64,000 bases of DNA from Hibiscus mutabilis (GCA_019671005.1 CM033747.1:21727188-21791187); one strand, 5' to 3'; shown: positions 21,339 through 33,963, counted from the stretch's first letter. Numbers and translations are program-made. The notes: generated by a model not told the origin, from the letters alone.

Positions 21339-22955
21339 TGTAGACTCTCTAGGTGAAATGCTGGCAAAAGTGGCAGAAAATATGTATTGGAAAATATAAG
21401 AATGTGCCAAAATGAGTCTTTTGCGTGCAAGTATACACGGTCTGCAAGTAATACAGTTGGTAAGCTGAGTATTGATCCCACAGAGATTGTCTTGGAATTC
21501 AATTGCCTTGATTGTTACTTGCCTTAAGAAAAAGTTGATTTGATTTGAAATTGGTTTTGGAAAATAATTAAAAAGTAAAGAAATGAAAGAAAAGTAAAGA
21601 CGTTGGCAAGGAAGGTGTTTTAATGAATGATGAGCGTTGGTAGCGAATGCCTGGTTTTCACGCTATTATGTCATGCCAGTCGTTAACAACAACCTGTCTT
21701 GGCATTGTTTGTCGAGCAGATTCAAAAGTAGCAAAGCCTTTCTCGATGGTCATTGCCCTAAATTGATCATGTAAAAACCCCTATATCTCTATAGTGTTTG
21801 TTTTTAAATAAACCAAATTGATTAAGATCCAATCTATACTCCTAAGGGGTAGATTTCACTCCCGAAGTAAGTTCATCTACTTGAACGACTTCTCTCGAAG
21901 CTTCTCTCCTCAGTATTCGACAACTTATTCGTTGCCACCCCAAGTTTGTTAAGATATTAAGGTTCACTAGGCCAACAGTGCCAGCTCTCGCTTGGCAGAG
22001 AATTTAGGAAATATTAAAGTTTGCCGAATAGATGAAACTTTGGCAAGGCAAATTTATTATTAAAAGCTAAAGCATGAAAATAACATAAAAACCAAACATC
22101 CCCCGCCAACTATTAAACTAGTTCATGGTGAGGGAGTGAACCAACAATCCACAAACATTTTCGGAATACATCATCCTTAAAAACAAAATCAAATAACTTC
22201 AGAGAGAGAATGGGCTAGAAGGGGTCTCTCGATGCAGCCCTTCAAGATCTAGGCTTCTAGTCCAAGTTGGTCGGACCACCCTTCCACATTGCAGACGGTC
22301 GTCAATCGTCACGCACACACCAACTCCTCACGATCCAATCTTCTCCTCTCCTCTCCTCTTAAAGTCTAGCTTGGTTGGTGTTTAAATAGGCGTGCAAAAA
22401 AGGGATAGGACTAGCTCTTCAAATTTTAAATTCTAAATGCCTAGAGGATAAGAGATTATCTTCTTATCCAGATTTTAATGAGAGCTAATCAGGCTAAGGC
22501 TGACGTCATCCTGCCGACGCTGTCCTGGCATCCAAGCTTGGCATGAGTCTGCCAACAAGTCTTGGCGCCATCTTATCCGCTATTTTTTCAGAGATTGTTC
22601 CAATTACTATTTTTTCGGAGCCTGATCATGTCCTATTTTTGGGGGTCCAACAGCCTCTTGGCGTGGCATCAAGTTCACTTCTCTTCCATCCGGTGCTTAG
22701 AATTGTCTGGTCCATCTGTGCCAACAACACTCGGCATTCTCTCTAGCATTCCTTCCTGTGTTGCTTTTCTGGGCCAAATACTATGCCAAACCTGTAAAAT
22801 TGCCAACAAAACAACCCTTCACACTGGCATAGACAAAACTCTAAACTCCTTATGCAAATGCATGATTCTAACATCCTAATGCAACTAAATGTACCTAAAA
22901 AAAGCAAAAGCATTGTAAGATTGGCATTAAAAATGGTACTTTTGGAGAGGTAACA
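21339..22955 (-). repeat. 5' LTR of the Athila element, about 1.6 kb
   Basis: On the - strand it starts TGTTACCTCTCCAAAAG at 22955 and ends GAGTCTACA at 21339. The end part has GTGTATACTTGCACGC, seen in similar form in other Athila LTRs. On its right, the sequence of the R3 family begins at once, which fixes the border. Confidence 0.78.
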
Positions 22956-24634
22956 CTAGCCAACTATATTTGATTACTTTTAATCTCAGACACTTGCCAA
23001 TATACTTTAAAAAACCACATTACCTCACTGTTTTACATATGCATCAAATCAAACCAAACCAATTTCCAATACATTAAACCATGTATTCTAGTATTCTCAA
23101 AACTCATTTCATAGACCATTGGTCATACTCAATAATCAACATATATGATCATTTGCAACATCTTTCATTTCTAAAACATGAATATAATAGTAAGTAATCA
23201 AAACCATAAATATGTACATGAGATTGTATTTTGCAAAACTGAAAACGAGAGCGAGATCATCCAATACTTGCTTATAAGCTTAGATAAGTGTTTCAAACTT
23301 AATCTAAACTCCCAAAAATCATATTCAAACCTTTTAAAAGCAGTTTCCCACGTTTCCACTCACCGACAACCAAACGCTCCACTAGCCGATGCGAAATTAA
23401 GCTTCTAAAGCCTCTGAAACCTCACCAAAGGATGAAGGTTCATCTCCCCTGCTTTACCCATACAAAAACATAGGATTAATGCATTTTCATGCATCTCTAA
23501 ACACATCAGCACAACTCCTTAACTTTGCCTCACTAAAAACCATCAATCGCTTCCTTAAATCATCCGAAAACATCACCAAACTCAACCTAAACAAACCCCA
23601 GCCAAGACCTAACTATTTTAACATCTTAACATCATCAATTAACATCCAAAAACAACAACATAACAACCTTATACCTCTAGAAACCTTACAACACCAAGAT
23701 CACCTCAAAATCTAACTATTTACAACCTAGAAAATTAGCAAATCACTTAGTTTCGGGATTCCTTTTATTAATCTCTTCTCATAACATTAAAACACATCTT
23801 ATAAATTATCTAAACCAATTAGAATCAACAATAAACCAAATCCATATCAAGATGCCTCAAATTTCTCATCAAAACTCAATTAAAACATTATAATCATGAT
23901 TTAATTATTAACACATAACAAAAATCAGTTGTAAAGGATCAAGAACTTGGAAATTTCAATAAAGATCCTTTAACTAGATGATAAAAATGAAAATCATCTC
24001 TAATTGTTGATTTCTCCCTCAATTGGCAAAGTTTGGGTGAAATCTCCAAGAAAACAAATAGGATTTGGTGTAGAAATCAAAGGAATCAATTAGGAAATCA
24101 AAAGAAAATCTAAAAAGAATGATTCTTGTGAATTTTAGAGTGAAATTGATCATTTGGCTGCTGAGAAATTTGAGAGAAAAGTTGAGAACAAAAGTAGATA
24201 CGTAAAAAAATGAAATTAGTTATTAAAATCCTTTTAGTCAAATCTCTTTTATTTTTTATTAAATAACCTTTTAAAAACCATTTAAAAATAGCCTAAATTA
24301 AGGAAAAATCTGATTAAAAACTTTGGTAAATTAGCTCCTAAAAGATTCTAAGTTTTGACCCTTTTACGATTTAGTCACTAAAACAGTTTTAAAACTTTAC
24401 ATTTTAGTCACCATACCAAAATGTCCCAAAATCTAATTTTATTTCTTTAAATTGAGTTTTCTAAAACCCTTAGAATATTAATTAAACATTTTATAATATT
24501 TTCCATGTTTTATTTTAACCAAAAACCATTTATTAAGAATTAATTCCCGAAATTAGCTTGAATCGCCTAATATAGTTCCCCTGAACCGTCTAATCAATAT
24601 AGCTAACATCTAGGCCCAAATTCAGGGCGTTACA
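22956..24634 (-). repeat. LTR 'R3a' of a TGTAACGCCC-type gypsy family, cut by the Athila
   Basis: On the - strand it starts TGTAACGCCCTGAATTTGG at 24634. It aligns with the LTR at 60491-63288: both share CCAACTATAT, CACTTGCCAATATA, CACTCACCGA and GATCAAG(A/C)ACTTGG in the same order. Only the first part of the LTR is present; the rest should lie beyond the Athila insertion. The + strand frames at 23178-23715 are artefacts. Confidence 0.78.
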
Positions 24635-25229
24635 TTAGAGGAGAAGAACGAAGCTCACCTCTAAATTTTGGCTTTCCCCTTAATTGGATGAATTACTTGA
24701 GAAAACAAAAGGAAAATAATAAGGTTTTGGTAGGAAATCATAGGAAACTCATTTGAAATCAAAAGATTACAGAAACCAAAATGTTACCTAAAGATTTTGA
24801 AGAATAAAAGAGTGATTGGCTGAAGAGAACTTGAGAGAAAACCTTTTGAAGAAAAGTTAGTTACGTAGGAAAAAATATTAGGCTTAATTATCCAATTAAT
24901 TATCCAAGCCTATTTACTCTTTTAAAACCTTTTAAAATAGCCAATTAAAGAAGAAAGTCTGATATTAGACTTTGTGAAAATAGCTCCTTAAAGATTCTAA
25001 GTTTGGTTATCGACCCAAAATGTCACTTTTGAAACCTATTTTGTGAAATTGATTGCACCAAAATATTTTTTATATTAAATAACGATTTTACCATATTTTC
25101 TATATTTTTATCCCTTTTAAAATTATTTATTTCTAATTAATCCTGAAACTGGCTCGAATCCTCTAATTTGGTCCACTGGACCACCTACCCGACCCAGCTG
25201 ACACCTAGGCCTAAAATCCGGGCATTACA
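24635..25229 (-). repeat. LTR piece 'R3b', a diverged relative cut by R3a
   Basis: It starts TGTAATGCCCGGATTTTAGGC at 25229 on the - strand and is alignable to the first 590 bases or so of R3a (AGATTCTAAGTTT, CTTTTAAAA, TAATTAATCC blocks in the same order). It stops exactly where R3a starts, so R3a inserted into it. TTAGA (24635-24639) is the expected duplication. Confidence 0.7.
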
Positions 25230-25382
25230 AAACTCAAGAAGGGTTACAAGAATGGCTGACCAAGCATCAGCAAAATGCGAAGAACCACACTGCTACACCA
25301 TGTTTGATAATCTACCCCGAGTATCTAACCTGAATAAAGGGATAGGTTTTGTGAAGCCTATCATCCCAGGATTAAGACTCGA

Positions 25383-26465
25383 GTAGTTGGAAGATAGATA
25401 TGCAAGACTTCAAGAAGAGATCAAGGTAGGATAAGGTGATGATAATCTCAAATTTGATGCAAGATAATTATGTTTAGTCCCTAATTTGGTTATTCCGCCT
25501 GAGTTCAAGGTCCCCGGCTTTGAGAATATGATGGTTCTAGCTGTCCTAAAATCCACTTGGCAATGTTCTGTAGAAAAATGGAAGGACGTCTGGATGATGA
25601 TAAATTGTTGATCCACTATTTCCATGATAGCTTGGTTAGACCTACTATAGTGTGGTACAACTGATTAAGTAGAGACCAGATACGGTCATGGGTTGATTTT
25701 GCTAAATCATTTCTAGGGCAATACAAGTATGCTATAGACATGGCTCCAGATCTCCAGCTTCTTCAAAACATGAGTATGAAAGTTAGTGAAAGCTTTAAAG
25801 ATAATGCATTGAGGTGGCGAGGATTAGCAGCCCAAGTACAACCTCCCATGACAGAGGAACAAATATCTCTCATGTTTCATAGAACTCTTCCATCTCCTTT
25901 TCTTCGAGAGAATGCTTGTAAATTCAAGTGGCAGTTTTACTGACCTCATGGTGATTAGAGAAGCAATAGAAATAGGGATCCGGTAAGGGAAATTGGACCT
26001 AGATTTGAAAACCATGCTAATCAGAAAGAGAAAAAAGTGAATGAATGTAATGTTCAAAGCTCTCAGAGCCGCAAGAGAGAAAGGTCAGTTGATTCATCAA
26101 AACAACCATAGAAAATTCCTCAAGCAAGTGCAAATCTGGTGATATTCGAAGTACTTATTTTAGACTTATTTCCTCACCTTGTTGAAGGTCAATATCTCAC
26201 TCCTAGGCCAATAAATATAATGCCAAACCCATCTTCACATAGTTATGTTCTAGACAACGTTTGTGACTTTCACATCAAGGCACTAGGTCATGCTACCAAG
26301 AAGTGTAGGCATTTAATGGAAGAAATGAAGAAGCTTGTTAGTAATGCAGTCCTAACACAGGAGCTAGTTCATCAATGGGAGACAAAAGGAATAGAGAAAG
26401 TTGTTATACAAGTCGAAGAATCGGAAGGCCAGAATGAATACTTCCAAAACTGTTTGGAATTTTGA
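25383..26465 (+). pseudogene. Ogre-2 gag
   Basis: Pieces in shifted phases: LCLVPNLVIPPEFKVPGF (near 25470-25530), a capsid stretch with YFHDSL, then 25740-25943 with ESFKDNALRWRGLAAQVQPP, and 26139-26465 with LFPHLVEGQYLTPRP, CDFHIKALGHATKKC (zinc-knuckle-like) and LTQELVHQW, ending at TGA 26463-26465. Each block has a close counterpart in Ogre-1 gag. At least two frameshifts and several stops. The upstream stretch 25230-25382 has no clear domain. Confidence 0.82.
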
Positions 26466-28514
26466 GAAGTCTGTCTTAACTATGTTTCTGCAACATATGA
26501 GTGCAATCTACAGGGACCATTTCTGAAGTAATACATGAAGATAATTCTGCTACTTCTAGCCCAAAAGTAGTAGAGATCATTTTCTAAAGGCATATGTCAT
26601 GTTTAACAGTTTTCATTTCAATGAAGAGATATTTTTTCAATGAATATATGTATATCTCTTTTTACCCTTGTAGTCCCCTGGATGCCAATTGCATGATGCG
26701 ACATTGATTTCGGTACAAAGATTTATTGGATGTTGTGAAGACGATGAAGTGAATTTTTTTCAAGTCTACTCTGGTCAACAAAACAAGAAAAGGGCATATT
26801 ATTATAACTTTGATGATGTTTGTTGACAAATCTTTGAAATTCATAAATAATGAAGTGCACTATATAATTTTAACTAAGTAGATTTGCTTGAAAATTGAAG
26901 TTCTAAGCGTAGTCTTCTATACTCTAATAATAAAACATAGATTGTAGCTAGTCGAAAAAGAAAAAAGACAAGAAAAAGAAGAAAAAAAGAAAGAGAAAAA
27001 AGAAAGAGAAAATGAGAGAAAAAAAGAGAAGAAGAAAAGGGGAAAAAGAGAGAAATAATGAACTATTGAATAAATAAATCTTGGAACACTCTAATAGAGC
27101 TGTGGGGGAGTTGACAAATCTAATAAGGAGCTATGCTCCAGCTGTCCAATATCCTGGTGTCAGAGAGTATCTTTGAAGATATGTGTATAATAATGGCTAG
27201 TTACAATTAGAAGCACACACATGCACTTATAGAATTTCATTCTTAGAATGATATTTTTGCACTCTACTAGTTAAACAAGTCCAGGAAGCTTGAACACATT
27301 TATGAATAGAAATGAAAGAATAGAACAAAAAAAAGGAGTTGTTTCTGACCAGATCGAGTAATACGGTAATCATAGGGTGTGAACTGAGTGATTTGGAAGA
27401 AATTTTAGAACTTCAGATGTCTCCACAACATTCACAAGATATGCTAATCACTGGATAATTGAATCTAAGGTGCACTTGCACTTGATATCCAGGGTATCCT
27501 ATTTTGTTTTCTTTCTTTATATTAAGACTCTAATTTTTTGGGTCTTGTAAGGTATCCTTCATTGAAATACCGATCAACAAACTGACCTTTTTATAAACAA
27601 AAAGATTTTCGTGTATTGGTTCAGAGATAAACATCAAAATGCAAGGCTATGGATGCTAATGATTGACCTGGCATGGTAAAGATAAGGCTGAGTAAGAAAC
27701 TCTCACCTTTGATCGGCAGCCTTCTGTTCAAAAGTGGAATAATCCATCAGGGGTCATGGTGGGGATAATGACAAGAATGCAAATACCAGATGCTTCAGAG
27801 ATTTAAAGCAAGTTTCTACCACTGAGTTTTGGTTGGTTTTTGAAATTAAGGAATGAACCTGAAGATAGTTCGGGGACTTGAAAAAAGTTTAGGGACTTGA
27901 GGCATTTGCTTTCCCTAAATGATGAAAGAGGGGCAAATTCTACATGATGGACAAGAAATGAAGAAATTACTGGGGCATCATTGTGCATAAGAGAGCAAGT
28001 TAGAATATACAAGAGGGGTGCAGAGCTTGAAAAAATTTGATTACTAAAAAGTCAAAATCTGCTAAAGAAGAATAATAGTTCAACAAAAAAAAATTGAGGC
28101 AAATTTTTCATGGCATGAAGATAGTAGCGATACTCAGACAAAACTCAAGAAGATCAAGCTAAGCAAGATTTGATAAGACAATCTAAAGAGATGAGGTATC
28201 GTTGCAATAAAAGCAAAAAACTCAACGGAGAAGAAAAAAAGATCAGAGCCCATCCAAGTAGTCCTCAGTTGTCACAATTCATGCATCATATATAGTTAGG
28301 CATCTATAAGACAGGAGCATGCTAACTTATGCATTCAAAGCAGTTTTGCACATTTTGGTAGGACTTTACAAGAACCAGCAAAGAATGGATAAAGATTTCA
28401 ATCTACAACTTCGAGAATGGAGAAGTATATCCAACAAAGATTTCAATCACAATTTTTGTGAAGTAAAGATATCAAACCATTTGAAGAAGTGGATCTCAAA
28501 AAACATTTTCTGAT
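26466..28514 (+). other. Ogre-2 non-coding tail
   Basis: No gene is seen. It holds the purine tract (26945-27065) and a stretch near 27340-27500 that aligns with the Ogre-1 tail. The rest is A-rich. Confidence 0.6.
26945..27065 (+). repeat. GA-rich purine tract downstream of Ogre-2 gag
   Basis: GAAAAAGAAAAAAGAC and GAAAGAGAAAAAAG runs. It has the same strand sense and place after gag as the tracts at 3560 and 3195 of Ogre-1. Confidence 0.9.
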
Positions 28515-28990
28515 TGTCTACACAAGATAGAAAGTGTAGTACAATCCTAAAGCCTTCGGGTTATCAGTAAGTCCTTCGGGCCTGATGATAAGTCCTTCGG
28601 ACCATCACTTTCGAGAATGATGAGAACATTTAATTATTTTCGCAAGACAGAAAGTGCAATACAATTATAAAACCTTAGGGTCATCAATAAGTCATCCGAG
28701 CACGATGTTAAGTCCTTCAGGCCATCACTTTCGGGAGTGATGAGAACATTTGATTGTTTGCACAAGACAGAAAGTGCATTACAATCCTAAAACCTTTGAG
28801 TCATCAATAAGTCCTTCGCGCATGATGTTAAGTCCTTTGGGCCATTACCTTCGGGAGTGATGAGAACATTGATTGTCTACACAAGACAAAAAGTGCAGTA
28901 CAATACTAAAGCCTTTGGGTCATTAGTAAGTTATTCATGCATGATGTTAAGTTCTTTGGGCCGGCACCTTCAGAAATGATGAGAACTTTT
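28515..28990 (+). repeat. Tandem array in Ogre-2, four units of about 120 bp
   Basis: CACAAGACAGAAAGTGCA-like starts recur near 28521, 28641, 28762 and 28880. Each unit has TAAGTCCTTCGGGC, GCATGATG and ATGATGAGAACATTTGATTG. The TAAGTCCTTCGGGC core is the complement of the Ogre-1 array sub-repeat, so the arrays are related although their unit lengths differ. Confidence 0.88.
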
Positions 28991-29489
28991 CGAATGTTGT
29001 CATAGCAAGATAGTGGATGCATGGTATCGACAAAGATTTTAACCTTTTGGAGGAAAATAAGGAAGTTCATTTTACCAAGTTAGAAAGCAAGATAGATCAA
29101 CTTCAAGCTCTAAAGAGGAAGACTCACAATTTAATTGGTCAAAAGTTTCAGCGTCTCACGTTAAAACACTAGAAGTTTCTTAATGATTTACCTAAATGGT
29201 GCATTTACATTTTAATTAATTTTGAAATATTAAGGATAGATTCAGCTTTTCACAGGTCACGCATGTTTCAAGCATAAAAGGTATCGATTAACAGAGTAAG
29301 AGAAACAAGAAATCCTATGCGAGTTCCAAATTGAAAGATCGAGACGCTTTAGGCAGAAAAAGCAATGACTCTAAAGATCTCAGTGCTTCAAATTAAAGAT
29401 ATTTCATATTACTTTAGGAAGAATTTTTATTAACTGGTGATATTTTTTGCAGGTTTAGTTTTTCCCTAGATGAGGTGGTGAATCAATAT

Positions 29490-30300
29490 TCTTAGCAAAG
29501 AATGGTGTACTCCTAATGAGAAGAGTTCACCCAGAAAATAATATAGAGCTCCTAATGGGAAGAGTTTGCTTAGAAAAGAATACAAAGCTCCTAATGAGAA
29601 GAGTTTACCTAGCAAAGAATACATAGTTTCTAATTAGAAGAACTTTCCCAGCAAAGATTGAAGAGATCCTAATGAGAATAACTCTCCTAACAAAGAATGA
29701 AGAACTCATGATGAGAAGAGTTCACCCGTTGAAGAATGAGAAGTTTCTAATGAGAAGAACTTGCTTGTTCAATGCCTTTACAGAGAGGTGGATCAACATT
29801 TTAGAAGAATGGAGAGTGTAACTGTTCCAGGCTTCGCTGTATTTCAAAAGAATAGATGGGTTAGCTTTTTCAGAAAAAATGAAGAGTTAGATTGTTTTGG
29901 ACTTCACCAACTTTGTAGAAGAATTTGCTTGTTCGACACCTTTATTGAGAGGTGGATCAACATTTCCAACACAGAAAGAGGAGTTCATAATGAGAAGAAC
30001 TCACTTGTTCAACACCTTTATAGAGAGGTGGATCAACATTTCAGAAGAATGAAGAGTGTTATTATTCTGGACTTTGCCACATTTTAGAAGAACAAATAGT
30101 TTAAACTTTTAGACCTTGTCAACATTTCAGAAGAATGAAGTGTGATTGTTCCAGGCTTCGCAACGTTTCAGAAGAATGGATAGTTCAACTTTTTGAGACT
30201 TCACAGAAGAACTTGCTTGTTCGACACCTTTACTGAGAAGTAGGTCAACATTATCAATAGTGAATGAGGGTCAACTTTTTTGTAGAGAAAAGTGGATCAA
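29490..30300 (+). repeat. Second repeat region in Ogre-2
   Basis: First part (29490-29760): irregular units of about 45-60 bases built on CTAATGAGAAGAGTT and CAGCAAAGAAT. Second part: TTGCTTGTTCGACACCTTTA then GAGAGGTGGATCAACATTTC recurs near 29758, 29921, 29998 and 30206, with AGAAGAATG between. An open frame at 29761-30087 only follows the repeat. Confidence 0.8.
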
Positions 30301-30534
30301 CATTGTCACCAAAAATGATAAGTTCATAATAAGAAGAATTACCTTAGACTTTGGTTCAGCTTTAGCAGAAGGATTGAGAACTTCATAATGAGAAAAGTTT
30401 GTTCAGGCTTTCTCAAGAAGAAGAATGAGTGAGTTCATAACAGGAAGAACTTGCAGCTCCGAGCGATAGTCGGCAGGTTTGGACAAAATTCGCATCTTTG
30501 CAGTCTTTACCCAATTCCCGTTCCACAATAATAA

Positions 30535-30549
30535 GCAAAGAGGGGCAGT
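30535..30549 (+). promoter_or_regulatory. Polypurine tract of Ogre-2
   Basis: GCAAAGAGGGGCAGT directly before the LTR start TGTAATACCC. Confidence 0.85.
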
Positions 30550-32965
30550 TGTAATACCCAAATTTTACCCAGGTACACACAAATATATAATTTTTTCACT
30601 ATAAATAAAACCAAAATATAAAGCCCGTATTAAATAAATAAATTCAATCCATAAATCCAAATTTTCACTCTACATAATGCTCATTTAATGTCCAAATCAC
30701 AAACACAATACAAGAAGCCCAAGTTCCATTTATTACAGCTGTATCCAACTCATTTACAACCCAAACCAGCCCAACAAACACAAAAAGTCAGGTAGCCCAA
30801 GTTTCCTGCCCAAACTTTACGATGTGACAAGCCCTGATTGGCCCAAATCGGTGTACAGAGGTCTGTATTTCTTTAGTGATATCTAGATCCAACTGGCGCT
30901 AACATCATCATGACATCATCATTTGGTCATACCTATAAATAGCATGAGAGAGAAAAAGTCAGCAATTAATGACAATCATTAAAAACCATTAATAATAATA
31001 AATAATATAATAAAAAAGAGAAAGTTAACCTCCTCGAAAGCCAAACCATTTGGAAATTGAAGGGTCATCGCTGTGGAAGCTCAACCGTTGCCAGAAGAGA
31101 TGTTGAAATCATTGTTTAACCGCCGAAAGTTACATCCTCTTATTTTTTATTTCCTGCAAAAATACAAAGAAACATTAGATCAAAACAAAAAATAAAGGAA
31201 ATAGAAACAAAATACATATCTAAAAATGGAGTCTTAGGTTGGAGAACTTATCTGTGGTGGCTAGCTTGATTCTGAGTAAATGTGGAGTTAAAAACACTCA
31301 GGATGGGTTAGCTTAGCTTTAGATCGGGTGAAGAATGGGTGATTATGATGAATCGGGTTGGATTTTAAGGTTTAGGATCGAAAAAGAGAAATTTAGGTTT
31401 TTAGCATTGTGGTCAGTGGTCACCTGCGGCGGCCGAAAATCACTTTTCAGTGTCCAGCGGAGGAATAAGGTGGTCAGCTAACATGATTAGGTAGCCAAAA
31501 GTTCGATCGAAAGGCTGAGGTTGCGGCGGACCATGGCTGTGTTCTTCGTGTTCATCAAATTTATGATGAACACATGAAGAACACATATGAAATGTGTGTT
31601 TTTGATCCACTTTTTGTTCATTTTTAGGTAGCTAAATGTTTGTAAAAGATAGGTTAGAGAGAAGTCAGAGGATTCGGGAGATGAGAGAGATGAAAAACAA
31701 AAAAATGAAAATAAAAGAAGAAATAAAAGATGAAAGAGGCTTTATATATGGAGTGCAAAACACACCGTTTTAGGTGTGGGTTAGATCTTAGATCTGTGCA
31801 TATCCATTCGGGTTGGATATCTAACTCGTTCCCTACTCTTGAATTCTCATACTTTTGGCCTTAAGTTTTGTAATCTTTTCAATTTGGCCCCTTATTCAAT
31901 AAAAAGTAGAATTAAAGTTTCAATTATTTTAATTCAATCCTTTTAATTTAATTTAATTGTTTTTATTTAATTAATTTTAAATTATTTGATTGATGCATGA
32001 TAAATTAGTGCATATAGTATGATTGTTAGATAACTTAATCACTTTAATTATTAATTGTTTGGAGCCTTAGTCTTAGATTCTCTATTAGGTTTAAATAATT
32101 AATTAAGGAGGTCATTGTAGTAAATTAATAGATATTAAATGGGAAGCTTTGAAGTTCCAATATGGATGATGTCTCATTGCAATGGGTTGTTGTTCAACAT
32201 GGACTCCTAAGTAGAATATCTAATATTCATTAAAACCCTATAATTTGATAATTGATCTAGATTAATTAAATAGAGCTTTAAATAGGACTAGAACTTTCAT
32301 AATTAGTTTAATTAATTAAACTAGGAATATTATTTATAATTTTGGGGTTTAAACATGGATGGTGCCCAAGCAATTGGGTGTTATCTCATGTAAGCCTTTA
32401 AATTAAATAATATTCATAGATTAAATAATACACAAAATTAAATAGTGCTTTTTTAGATTAATACTTAAAATAAGCAATACAAAAATTAATCATGTATATA
32501 AAACCTTTTATATTCGACATAGATTTTTGGAATATAAATAGAGGTGCCATGAGCGTATAGAGGTGTTTACAATTTATATTCGAAACAAAAATATATTTCC
32601 TTATAAAAGGAATATTTCCATTCAGAACACGAACCCAATTAATAATTAGTGACTAAATTAAATTTGAATTATTATTCAAAATGCCAATATGCCACGTAAA
32701 ATTAAAGGTACCGATATCGGGCGTTTGTGATCCTTCTCCACGCGTAACTGACTCCTGAACCTAATTTTAAAAAGAACAAATCTCTGGTTGTTTTTATAGT
32801 GTTCGGTCTACCAAAGTGACCGGTGGCGACTCCAAATCTTTTTCAAAATCGAATTTAAACGAAAGCCCTTAATTTCAAAGATAAATCATCAAGTTATTTT
32901 TACCCGGTTTAAAAATGGTTTTGACACTCTCATCTCTTTTTGTCTCTCTTGTGAGAGCACGCATT
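30550..32965 (+). repeat. 3' LTR of Ogre-2, about 2.4 kb (right end approximate)
   Basis: Starts TGTAATACCCAAATTTTACCC. TATAAATA box at 30934-30941. Near the end it has GGTGGCGACTCC and a GGTTTAAAAATGG stretch like the end of the Ogre-1 LTR. The end is placed near TGAGAGCACGCA by that comparison. No second LTR in the window confirms it. Confidence 0.7.
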
Positions 32966-33557
32966 TGATTGTATGCATATGGTAATAATGTGGATATTAG
33001 TATCCAAACTTTTACTGCAAAAACAAGCTATGCTGCACTTAATAACTGCGCCGATGAAAAGTTAGGGTTAGGATTTTGAGGGTTTGGGGTTAAATTTATT
33101 ATTTTTTTGAATTAGGATTAAATTGTTTGAATGTGCAAACGTGGATGATTAAATATGTTAGTATACAGCATATTTTAACGGATGTTAACAGCTGATAACG
33201 AGTCAGTGGTAACATTGAAGCAAAACTAAAAATTTAATGGTAACAATGAAGCAATTGAAAGTTTGGTTACCAAATTTAATAATTGACCAAAGTTCAGTTA
33301 CCATTTATGAACTTTACCCTTTATTTAATATGGTCCTTCAACTATAATTTTTTTGTATGTTCTTTCTTTTCACCAATTCCTTTACTCCTTTATAGTCCTA
33401 TGAATACTTTATCCTCAAAAGTTTCTTCCTTAACATTAACATTATAAATATATTTTAAAATTTTAGATGATATTTTTTATTAAATAACATTACAAATCTT
33501 GCTCACATATGTAAAAAAGACTATAAAGATATATATATATATATTATTAGAGAAAGT
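32966..33557. other. Unassigned A/T-rich sequence
   Basis: No coding region. GTGGTAACATTGAAGC and ATGGTAACAATGAAGC (near 33208 and 33237) form a short direct repeat, and a (TA)n run lies at 33529-33545. This is the host stretch for the Copia-B insertion, whose AAAGT duplication is at 33553-33557. Confidence 0.5.
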
Positions 33558-33725
33558 TATCAATATCAAAGAAGTATGAAATAACTTCTTTATTCACAAA
33601 ACTTATTGAGTTTACAAGAATTTTGTTAAAATACAGTGAATGGTAATTCTAGTATATATAGGCATATAGGCCTAACTAACTTTTAACTAACTTGAATATT
33701 CTTAACTAAACTGTTAGTCATAACA
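33558..33725 (-). repeat. Copia-B 3' LTR
   Basis: 168 bp, close to the 5' LTR at 41848-42015 with scattered changes. Includes a TATATATAC stretch that could serve as a TATA box. Confidence 0.93.
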
Positions 33726-33962
33726 ACCCCCCCAAGATGGAGGCTGATGAATGTTCAAAAAACCCATCCTGAGTATAAACTGTTAAATGCTAGTGAATAA
33801 AAGGCTTTGATAAAGATGTCGGTTAACTAATTGGTAGATCAAATATGAAATAATTTGATAAAGCCAACAGTAGCTTTCTCTCGAATGAAATGGCAATCCA
33901 CTTCAATGTGTTTGCTTCTTTCATGAAACACTTGATAAAAGCAAGGTGAACGGCGGATTGGT
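33726..33962 (-). pseudogene. C-terminal end of Copia-B RNase H
   Basis: On the - strand NQSAVHLA is followed by segments equal to the usual FHERTKHIEVDCHF and QLADIFTKA ends of Copia RNase H, with frameshifts and a stop. It is the missing end of the frame that breaks off at 38385 (CDY next to the insertion), so the intervening 4.4 kb was inserted into this domain. Confidence 0.82.
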
Positions 33963-33963
33963 T

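Larger units (their letters stand above)
14757..22955 (-). mobile_element. Athila-lineage gypsy retrotransposon, 3' end truncated by Ogre-1
   Basis: Read on the - strand: LTR 22955-21339, tRNA-Asp primer site, gag, RT, RNase H, integrase and an env-like ORF, then a 3' tail with a GTTTGGGGGTG run at 15136-15126. No second LTR is found before the Ogre-1 boundary at 14756, so the 3' LTR should lie on the far side of Ogre-1, outside the window. All ORFs carry stops. The protease and the start of RT are lost at a patchwork deletion junction (19941-20094). The base run CTAGC (22956-22960) beside the 5' LTR is the expected target duplication. Confidence 0.9.
25230..32965 (+). mobile_element. Ogre/Tat-like gag-only retrotransposon 'Ogre-2', 5' part missing
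   Basis: gag remnant (25383-26465), purine-rich tail, two tandem arrays (28515-28990, 29490-30300), polypurine tract and 3' LTR from 30550 (TGTAATACCC). It is the same family as Ogre-1, by gag, polypurine tract and tail alignment. No pol domain is seen. The left end meets the R3b LTR, so the 5' LTR, leader and ORF1 should lie beyond the nest to the left of the window. The right end is not sharply defined. Confidence 0.82.

Noticed and set aside
23178..23715. Two + strand frames in R3a
   Set aside because: They lie in an LTR of known relatives, with no domain and simple A/C-rich codons.
28515..28990. Regular array as a CRISPR
   Set aside because: The units are contiguous tandem repeats without unique spacers, related to the Ogre-1 array.
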